Assembly (NCBI GenBank): GCA_041664345.1
Contig: JBAYKX010000016.1
Location: 31,294-95,293 of the forward strand
Origin: GWE2-40-63 sp041664345
GTDB taxonomy: Bacteria; Bacteroidota; Bacteroidia; Bacteroidales; SZUA-534
Length of the DNA stretch: 64,000 nucleotides
Reading direction: 5' to 3'
The notes under the pieces are model-generated. The model was not told the DNA's origin. It saw only the letters and a program-made list of their open reading frames with translations, and did no database searches. Positions 1-6,462 of the stretch are shown here, one piece after another. Made by a program: the position numbers and the translations under genes. Every line of letters starts with the position of its first letter. The stretch's first letter is position 1.

Positions 1-52
1 CTTTTTAATACAACCTTGTTTAACCTGTATTAATAAATTAAAACTTAAAAAA

Positions 53-628
53 ATGGCTTTTGAATTACCAAAATTACCTTACGAGCTCAACGCATTAGAG
101 CCACACATAAGCAAACAGACTTTAGAATTCCATTATGGAAAACATCATCAGGCTTATGTTACTAACTTAAACAACCTTGTACCAGGAACTAAGTTTGAAA
201 ATGCCAGTTTGGAAACCATTGTAAAAGAAGCCGATGGCGGCATATTCAACAACGGCGCTCAAGTATGGAACCATACATTTTACTTTATGCAGTTTTCCAA
301 CCATGGGGCAAAAACTCCTCAAGGAAAGTTGGCTGCTGCCATTAACGCAAAATTTGGAACGTTCGATGATTTTAAAGAAGAATTTACCAAAGCGGGAGCT
401 ACCTTGTTTGGAGCCGGTTGGGCTTGGCTTTCGAAAGATGCAGCAGGCAACCTGATAATTACCCAGGAAAGCAATGCCGGCAATCCTTTACGAAGTGGAT
501 TAACCCCGGTTATGACCTGCGATGTTTGGGAACATGCCTACTATTTGGATACCCAAAACAAACGTCCCGATTATCTAAAAAATTTCTGGGAAATACTCGA
601 TTGGAATAAAATTGGGGAGCGGTTCTAG
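53..628 (+). CDS. sodB: Fe-type superoxide dismutase
   Basis: Converts superoxide to oxygen and hydrogen peroxide in the cytoplasm. At 191 aa it has the usual Fe/Mn-SOD length. The four metal ligands are visible: His27 (in HYGKHH), His74 (in WNHTFY), Asp157 and His161 (in DVWEHAYY). The Gln needed for tuning the metal comes from the N-terminal half (Gln70 in NNGAQVW), which is the iron-type arrangement rather than the manganese-type. The start ATG follows an A-rich leader. It is a single-gene unit ended by a strong hairpin at 655-697. A TGTTTAAC octamer lies at 17-24 upstream, the same motif that clusters near the MerR/sigma pair at 4.2-5.7 kb, but one copy may be chance. Confidence 0.96.
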   Translation: MAFELPKLPYELNALEPHISKQTLEFHYGKHHQAYVTNLNNLVPGTKFENASLETIVKEADGGIFNNGAQVWNHTFYFMQFSNHGAKTPQGKLAAAINAKFGTFDDFKEEFTKAGATLFGAGWAWLSKDAAGNLIITQESNAGNPLRSGLTPVMTCDVWEHAYYLDTQNKRPDYLKNFWEILDWNKIGERF

Positions 629-654
629 TTTTTAGAATTGAACCAGTAATTATA

Positions 655-697
655 AAAAACTGACAATCTGTTTCGAAGCAAATTGTCAGTTTTTTTA
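655..697 (+). terminator. Rho-independent terminator of sodB
   Basis: A 9-bp stem ACTGACAAT (659-667) pairs with ATTGTCAGT (682-690) and is followed by a run of seven T. It sits 30 bases after the sodB stop codon. Confidence 0.85.
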
Positions 698-711
698 TTT
701 CATAACCCACA

Positions 712-800
712 TTGCAACTTTCCACCCGGTTACCTTTCCACCTTGCTGCCTTGCTACCTTGTTACCCTGCAACCTTTCCAGCATTCCACCTTTCCATTTA
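712..800. repeat. Degenerate CCTT/TTACC-rich intergenic repeat
   Basis: A pyrimidine-rich stretch built from varied short units such as ACCTTTCCACCTT, GCTACCTT and GTTACCCTG. A second stretch made of the same words is at 5127-5226. Both follow a gene end. Composition is unlike the surrounding AT-rich spacer. Function is unknown; it looks like a degenerate minisatellite or dispersed intergenic repeat. Confidence 0.5.
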
Positions 801-876
801 AAATAATAAGCAATTATAGCTTTATTGCTTTCATCGAATTGGCGTTAATTACTACTTCTAATTTTAATACTGTTTA

Positions 877-3768
877 TTACCTTCCACAAATCATTTTATA
901 GGGACAATACTCACAATTCTTCACATCTTCGGTTTGAGTAAAAGGAGCCGTATCATCAAAAATCTCTGCAAGCAACGATTTGAACCCGTCGATAAATTCC
1001 GGTTCAATGGTTTTAAAGTTTCCGGATGCAAATGGGAGGTATTTGGCCGACTTTACGGCAAATGAATTTCCTTCATCAAAAAAATTACCTACCTGATAAA
1101 CCATAGGCCAAATAGCTTGTTCCTGAGGATAATGATAAGCTACCATTGTACTGTAAGCAAAAGTTTGAAAAACTGCTTTGGTATTCGTTCCTTTTTTACG
1201 ACTGAATAAATCCTGAATAGCATCGAAGTTTAATTTGTCATTCCCGGTTTTGTAATCTATTATACGAATTCCATTTTGGGTTCTATCTATCCGGTCAATA
1301 TATCCAGCAACTATTGTTTGCATAGATTGGCCATTCACCTCAAATGACAGTGGCATTTGAATTTTCATTTCAAGTCCAACTAAAGAGAAAGGAGTATTTT
1401 TTTTATCAATTCGAATCAACTGGTGCAGATATTTTTGGATAACGTCGAACACTATATTATTTTTACCGTTTATTTCGAACACACGCTTGGAATTTTTACC
1501 AAGCAACACTTCTTTAAATGATTCTTTTATCCAGTTATCTAATAAAACGGTGTTTTTTTCAATTTGATTCAACGCTTGTTCCGTGACTAATTGATTGTCC
1601 TTAAAAAAATGGTTGTAAAATTTCTCTGACACTAAATGAAAAATTGAACCAAATAACCGGGCGTCAATTTGTTCTTCAATTTCGTCGGGTTCTTTTATGC
1701 CAACAATTGACTTAAAGTAAAACCGTAATGGGCAGCCCAAGTATGTTGACAGCGCGCTGGGCGACAATATTTTAATTGGTTCGTTCCCCAAATATTGGTT
1801 CAAAAGTTTTGCAACGGCTCCTTCTTTTTTAATTTCAATGGATTGATTGGTAATTACTTCAACGGTTTGATTTACATTAATTGAATTGGTTTTAAAGTTC
1901 CCATCGTAAAGTAATTGATGGATATACCGGCTTTTTTCACCACTAACCATACCACCAACTCCTGAGTTATAAATCAACCATACTTTTTTTGGACGTTGCA
2001 ATAGCCGATAAAAATAATAGGCATACATAGCATCGTGGAGTTCACGTGTAGGCAAGCCAAACCCACGGCGCAAACTATATGGAATGAATGATGGGGAATG
2101 AGCGGAAATAGGCAAAATCCCTTCGTTTACCGAAAGGATTATCACTTCATCGAAATCGAGATTCCGGGTTTCCAAAAATCCCATAACCTGAAGCCCACTT
2201 ATGGGTTCTCCCTCAAAAGGTATTCGTATTTGTTGTAATACACTTCTAATTAATCTAAAATAGGTGGGTAAAAGCATGTTGAGTTTATTCTTTTCTATTT
2301 GACTGGTTAGTTGGTTAATTTTGAGCAGGCTTTTATAAAAGAATTCCTTTTCCATTAACAGTCGGTTATCAGCATCCAATTTCCAACAGGTTGTACTTAA
2401 ATTTTGAAATATGTTTTTTATATAAAGTGGAAATAAAACAATCGAATCAACGGCACAAAATACGGATTTAACTAATTCGGAACCGGTTAGTTCTGTATCG
2501 GGTACTTGGATTAAATTATTCGTCCGGATAGATTCAATTAAGGAGTTAATTAATAGAGAATCAGAATTTTGTATGAATGGGTGTTGCAGTAGGGTTATTA
2601 CATTTTTGAAATAAAACGATACCTTTCCTTCTTTTGATTTTTTAGTATTTAACTGCAGTTGAATCAGCGATTGAATGAAACTACCCGCTGAGGAATCGGA
2701 TAGTGGAAAACCCATAGTAATATTGAGCTGATTAATGTTTTCAGGGATGCTGTTGAGGGTAGGAAACAGCAAATTTTCTTCGGCCAGTACAAGTGCTGTG
2801 TTTGAGTAATCGGAATTATTCATGGCACCCAGTATTTGAGCTGCTTTAAATACTTGCCCTGTATCTGTTGGAACTGAAATAACAGTTATTTCTTTTTCCT
2901 GATTTATTAGTGTTGATGGTAACTTAAAATCGGGTTCCGGCAGAAACTTCTTTATATACTTTCGTTGAAAAAATCCTGCTTCAAAGGTTGTGTTTTTAAT
3001 ATAATACTCATCATAATCCCAAAAAAAGCCAGCCATTCCCCGGTCTTTTAAAACCGAAAATATTTTTTCCTCACAAGGTGTAATGGCGTTAAAGCCGGCA
3101 AAATAAACTTTTTTAAAAGGAAAGGAATTGGCATTGGCATTCTGAATAGTTTGCAACGCATCGCGATAAATCATGCCTTCATATCCTACCTTGTTGGTAT
3201 TTAACAGCAATTGGAATCTAGTATAAACCGGTAATAGCACTTCCCAAATTTCCAGGAATTTGTCTTTTAATACCGATTGCTGCAATTGGCTGAAGTTTTT
3301 AAAAAATCGTTGAATAACGGCCAGTTGCTCATCGGTAAGAAAGTCGGTTTTATCTTCAATACTTCTGAAGTCTTTTACATTGGTAAAAACTAAATCGGGA
3401 TTTACAAGGTATTTATCCACATCGTTAAAATCGTTGAGCATCATTTCAGCCCAAAAATAAAAGTCGTCAAACGATTCTTTTGAACCCGATTTTTGCTGGT
3501 GCGAAATATATAAATCGGCCATAAGTTCAATAGGCTCCGCCAATCGTAAGGCGGAATAATCGCATAAAAACTCATTAATGGTTTTAATTTTTGGTAGCCA
3601 TACCGGGTGTGTTTCCTTTGATTCCAAAACTATTTTTTTATAGTGATGCAGGAAAAAAACGCCGGATCGCCTGTTGGGAAAAACAATTAGTGTTTCGTGT
3701 GGAAGGCTTTCCGATTTACTGTAAATCCAATGGGCTAAATTATAGAGAAAACTATTCATGAATTCCAA
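877..3768 (-). CDS. AddB-like PD-(D/E)XK nuclease / inactivated helicase subunit
   Basis: A 963-aa protein of the AddB/RexB-like type used with an AddA partner to process double-strand DNA ends for recombination. The N-terminus (FPNRRSGVFF) is where AddB-type proteins carry a helicase-like fold, here without a clear Walker A. The C-terminal quarter carries the RecB-type nuclease core: GYIDRIDR then IIDYKTG (D-x-K). It also shows the four cysteines of the iron-sulfur staple: one in LGCPLRF before the nuclease and Cx2Cx5C at the extreme C-terminus (CEYCPYKMIC). The start could be Met1 or Met4. The matching AddA-like subunit is 12.7 kb away at 16444-19737 on the same strand rather than adjacent. 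The assignment to the AddB family is by motif order and size. Confidence 0.85.
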   Translation of the reverse strand: MEFMNSFLYNLAHWIYSKSESLPHETLIVFPNRRSGVFFLHHYKKIVLESKETHPVWLPKIKTINEFLCDYSALRLAEPIELMADLYISHQQKSGSKESFDDFYFWAEMMLNDFNDVDKYLVNPDLVFTNVKDFRSIEDKTDFLTDEQLAVIQRFFKNFSQLQQSVLKDKFLEIWEVLLPVYTRFQLLLNTNKVGYEGMIYRDALQTIQNANANSFPFKKVYFAGFNAITPCEEKIFSVLKDRGMAGFFWDYDEYYIKNTTFEAGFFQRKYIKKFLPEPDFKLPSTLINQEKEITVISVPTDTGQVFKAAQILGAMNNSDYSNTALVLAEENLLFPTLNSIPENINQLNITMGFPLSDSSAGSFIQSLIQLQLNTKKSKEGKVSFYFKNVITLLQHPFIQNSDSLLINSLIESIRTNNLIQVPDTELTGSELVKSVFCAVDSIVLFPLYIKNIFQNLSTTCWKLDADNRLLMEKEFFYKSLLKINQLTSQIEKNKLNMLLPTYFRLIRSVLQQIRIPFEGEPISGLQVMGFLETRNLDFDEVIILSVNEGILPISAHSPSFIPYSLRRGFGLPTRELHDAMYAYYFYRLLQRPKKVWLIYNSGVGGMVSGEKSRYIHQLLYDGNFKTNSINVNQTVEVITNQSIEIKKEGAVAKLLNQYLGNEPIKILSPSALSTYLGCPLRFYFKSIVGIKEPDEIEEQIDARLFGSIFHLVSEKFYNHFFKDNQLVTEQALNQIEKNTVLLDNWIKESFKEVLLGKNSKRVFEINGKNNIVFDVIQKYLHQLIRIDKKNTPFSLVGLEMKIQMPLSFEVNGQSMQTIVAGYIDRIDRTQNGIRIIDYKTGNDKLNFDAIQDLFSRKKGTNTKAVFQTFAYSTMVAYHYPQEQAIWPMVYQVGNFFDEGNSFAVKSAKYLPFASGNFKTIEPEFIDGFKSLLAEIFDDTAPFTQTEDVKNCEYCPYKMICGR

Positions 3769-3880
3769 AGATTGCTAATTTAGAAGCATCAAATTTAAAC
3801 CTAATTACCAATGAGATGTTATTAGTGCAGTTTTTTATGCATCCAAGGTAGTAAATAATTGAGTATTTCGATTAATTCAG

Positions 3881-4087
3881 GGTGTTTTGACAGGGAAATC
3901 GCTTTTAAAAACCCGCCGTGGCGGGTTTAACATGAATAGCCCCGGCTTTCAAGCCGGGGAATATGGATTTGCGGTATAAAATCGGCGCAAGCACTAACTT
4001 TTAATTGAAAATATGCGGAATCCATGCGCCGAAAAATGGGAAATTCAATATTGAAATTCTTAAAAACGATTTCCCTGGGTGTTTTGA
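3881..4087. mobile_element. MITE-like element with 18-bp terminal inverted repeats and 10-bp direct repeats
   Basis: The element proper spans 3891-4077 (187 bp). Its ends are CAGGGAAATCGCTTTTAA (3891-3908) and the reverse complement of CAGGGAAATCGTTTTTAA (4060-4077), 17 of 18 identical. It is flanked immediately on both sides by the same 10-mer, GGTGTTTTGA (3881-3890 and 4078-4087), as expected for a target-site duplication. There is no credible ORF. Inside the left half are two tight perfect hairpins: AAACCCGCC/GGCGGGTTT and CCCCGGCTT/AAGCCGGGG (about 3908-3959). Non-autonomous transposon remnant is the natural reading; a parent transposase is not in the window. Confidence 0.75.
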
Positions 4088-4176
4088 GAGGATATAAACT
4101 TAGTAATAAATACACAAATGTTTTAACTTAAGTTACTTGTGGACTCATATAGCATTTTAATATTTGTAATTATTAC

Positions 4177-4204
4177 TGTTTAACCTTTAAAAAAAATGTT
4201 TAAC
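4177..4204 (+). promoter_or_regulatory. Two TGTTTAAC direct repeats upstream of the MerR gene
   Basis: Exact octamers TGTTTAAC at 4177-4184 and 4197-4204, start-to-start distance 20 bp (about two helical turns), ending 12 bases before the ATG at 4217. The same octamer occurs inverted at 5331-5338 and 5395-5402 upstream of the sigma gene. Inferred operators for the MerR/CarH-like product (autoregulation). Confidence 0.5.
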
Positions 4205-4216
4205 ATTGTTGATTAA

Positions 4217-5101
4217 ATGAGAGAAGAAAATTATACAATAAATGACCTTGAAAAGCTTACCGGAATAAAGGCTCACACAATCCGTATTTGGGAAAAACGA
4301 TACGGACTTTTATTTCCACAACGAACCACAACTAACATTCGTTACTATACTTCAAACGATTTAAAGAAACTATTGAACATTTCCATTTTAAATAAAAATG
4401 GGGTGAAAATATCACGGATTGCTGAGTTGAAAGAAACAGTGATTAGTGAAAAAGTAATTGAATATACCACTCGGAGCAGTGATGTTGAAGATCAAATTCA
4501 GGCGCTCACCATGGCTATGTTTCATTTGAACCAGCAGAAGTTCGAAAAACTACTTACCGTTTCCTATATTAATCGGGGATTTGAAAACACGTATTCTGAA
4601 ATTATTGTACCTTTTCTCTTAAAGATTGGATTTTTATGGCAAGCCGGCACTATTAGTCCTGCTCAGGAGCATTTTGCAACTAATATTATCAAAACCAAAA
4701 TTATTGTAGCTATTGAGGCTATTATTACTTCGCATAATGAAAAAAGCAAAAAATTCCTGCTTTTTCTGCCCGAAGGAGAGCAACATGAAATAAGCTTATT
4801 ATTTGCCTACTATTTATTAAAGAAAAAAAATCAACAAGTAACGTATTTAGGTTCCTCCGTACCGCTGTACTGCTTAAAGGAAAACAATACCTTCCATCAG
4901 GCTGATATATTAGTTATCTCGTTTACCAGTGCACTTTCGTTGTCTCGGATGAGAGAATACCTGAATGAAATAGCAACCCATTTTGTTGATCAATCCATAG
5001 TTTTAATGGGACCACAAATTGAAGTATTAAACAGTGATTTGCCTAATAATGTGAGCCTAATTCGATCGGTTGAGGATTTTTATAAATTTATTGTTGGATA
5101 G
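4217..5101 (+). CDS. MerR-family regulator with CarH-like B12-binding domain
   Basis: A 294-aa cytoplasmic transcription regulator. Residues ~5-70 form the MerR winged helix (TINDLEKLTGIKAHTIRIWE then RYY), as in LitR/CarH/MlrA. The C-terminal part resembles the CarH cobalamin photosensor: a four-helix cap with the W-x9-EH motif (W in FLWQAG, then EH in PAQEHF) that packs on adenosylcobalamin, followed by a Rossmann domain with E-x-H-x-x-S (in GEQHEIS), where the His would be the lower cobalt ligand. CarH usually has Gly instead of that Ser. In many Bacteroidota this regulator sits next to an ECF sigma factor and carotenoid genes. Here only the sigma gene (5717) is present. Light- or B12-responsive repression is inferred from these motifs. 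Confidence 0.85.
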   Translation: MREENYTINDLEKLTGIKAHTIRIWEKRYGLLFPQRTTTNIRYYTSNDLKKLLNISILNKNGVKISRIAELKETVISEKVIEYTTRSSDVEDQIQALTMAMFHLNQQKFEKLLTVSYINRGFENTYSEIIVPFLLKIGFLWQAGTISPAQEHFATNIIKTKIIVAIEAIITSHNEKSKKFLLFLPEGEQHEISLLFAYYLLKKKNQQVTYLGSSVPLYCLKENNTFHQADILVISFTSALSLSRMREYLNEIATHFVDQSIVLMGPQIEVLNSDLPNNVSLIRSVEDFYKFIVG

Positions 5102-5126
5102 TAAAAAAGCTAGTTCATACGATTCC

Positions 5127-5226
5127 ATCTTCCCATCTTCCCAATATTATTACCCTGTTACCTTGATACCCCCGAAGCATGTTCGGGGCAGGCTCTGCGA
5201 CCTTTCCACCTTTCCCACCTTCCCAG
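5127..5226. repeat. Second copy of the CCTT/TTACC-rich intergenic repeat, with embedded hairpin
   Basis: Pyrimidine-rich words (CCATCTTCCC, TTACCCTGTTACCTTGATACC, ACCTTTCCACCTTTCCC) match those at 712-800. In the middle lies an inverted repeat CCCCGAA-GCATG-TTCGGGG (near 5170-5190). It starts just after the MerR stop codon. Role unknown. Confidence 0.5.
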
Positions 5227-5330
5227 TGTAAATATTAGCATAGTTTCAAAAACAGTATTCTGATAAAATTACTCCATAAGTTTTAGATTGCTTTTTAACC
5301 AATCGGATAAATTGGTTTGAATCAAGGAAT

Positions 5331-5690
5331 GTTAAACAAAATTTGAAAATAACAAATTGTTTATCAATAAAATATGTTGATTCTCTTTCAATTCGTTAAA
5401 CAAAAAGGTGTAAAAAGCATCAATTTTATCAAAAAAATAGGAGTGGGTTTGTTCAAAATATAATTCAAAAAATGCGAAACGTTAATAAGTTTTATTTCAT
5501 AATGTAATTTAGAATGAACAATCTAAAAATAGTCAAATGAATTGAATATCAATTATATATATTGTTTTGTAATTTATAATGAATCTAATTTAACAACAAA
5601 TTAACAATTTCTTATTTTGATATCTGTTTAATTAATACCTATATTTGCTTAAACATATTTGTTAATGCATTATATTTAATACATTAAACA
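5331..5690 (+). promoter_or_regulatory. Sigma-gene promoter with clustered TTAAACA/TGTTTAA operators
   Basis: A Bacteroidota-type promoter can be read as -33 TTTG at 5616-5619 and -7 TATATTTG at 5640-5647 (20-nt spacing), 70 nt upstream of the ATG at 5717. TTAAACA/TGTTTAA words occur at 5331-5338 and 5395-5402 (both exact GTTAAACA), 5625-5632 (between -33 and -7), 5648-5655 (abutting -7) and 5683-5690. This layout fits repression by the upstream MerR protein through promoter-overlapping and distal operators. The motif is AT-rich, so single copies carry little weight; the clustering is the evidence. The rest of 5230-5600 is plain AT-rich spacer. Confidence 0.55.
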
Positions 5691-5716
5691 AAATAACAAT
5701 CTAAAACTCTAACATT

Positions 5717-6226
5717 ATGACTGCAATTGATTTTACCAATAAATTGTTGAGCATTGAGAACAAATTGAAATATTTTGCTTACAGCTTGACATCCAATTCT
5801 GAAGAGGCAAAAGACTTACTTCAGGAAACAATTTTAAAAGCCTTGACCAATAGAGATAAATTTACGGATCCTAGGAATTTTAATTCATGGGCTTACACCA
5901 TTATGAAAAACACTTTCATAAATAATTATCGTCGGAATGTTAAATCGAATACCATATTTAACAAAACTGGTAATAACGAAAATGTTCCACACAAACAAGA
6001 AGCTGTTTCTCCTGAATCGGAACATGCTTATAAGGAAATACAAAAAAAGGTAAATAATTTGCAAGATGATTTCAGGATTCCTTTTCAAATGTTTACCGAT
6101 GGATTCAAATACAAAGAAATAGCAGAAAAATTGGATATACCTATTGGCACTGTTAAAAGCAAAATATTTTTTGCAAGGCAAAAGCTTATGAGTACGTTGC
6201 CCGAATACAAAAGCGAATACAGATAA
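5717..6226 (+). CDS. ECF-type RNA polymerase sigma factor
   Basis: A 169-aa sigma-70 family protein with region 2 (AYSLTSNSEEAKDLLQETIL then WAYTIMKNTFINNYRR) and region 4 (FKYKEIAEKLDIPIGTVKSK, the helix-turn-helix that reads -35). It redirects RNA polymerase to a small regulon. It resembles sigma factors that in Bacteroidota sit between a CarH-like MerR gene and phytoene synthase/desaturase genes, but no carotenoid genes follow here; the next gene is sucA. No anti-sigma gene is adjacent, so transcriptional control by the upstream MerR protein is the likely switch. A clear terminator follows at 6246. Confidence 0.9.
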   Translation: MTAIDFTNKLLSIENKLKYFAYSLTSNSEEAKDLLQETILKALTNRDKFTDPRNFNSWAYTIMKNTFINNYRRNVKSNTIFNKTGNNENVPHKQEAVSPESEHAYKEIQKKVNNLQDDFRIPFQMFTDGFKYKEIAEKLDIPIGTVKSKIFFARQKLMSTLPEYKSEYR

Positions 6227-6245
6227 TTTATTAGTTTACAATTTG

Positions 6246-6275
6246 AAAAACCCAGGTAAAATCTGGGTTTTTTTG
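6246..6275 (+). terminator. Terminator after ECF sigma gene
   Basis: Stem AAAACCCAG / CTGGGTTTT (6247-6255 with 6263-6271) followed by a T tract, 20 nt after the sigma stop codon. It separates the regulator pair from the sucAB operon. Confidence 0.85.
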
Positions 6276-6462
6276 TTTACAATGTTTTATAACACGGTAT
6301 ATTGCTAAAATATATATTGATGATATAGTAAAATGATGGCTATAACCTCTTGCATTATAAGGGTTTGTTAATATCTTTAGTGGCTGAGTTACCATAACTG
6401 TTAATTCAAACAAACCATAAAGTAAAACTGTTATTTTACTATAAAATAAATGCAATACACGA

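Noticed and set aside
3927..4115. 60-residue ORF inside the MITE
   Set aside because: It spans the inverted-repeat end and hairpins, has no homology-like features and is explained by the repeat.
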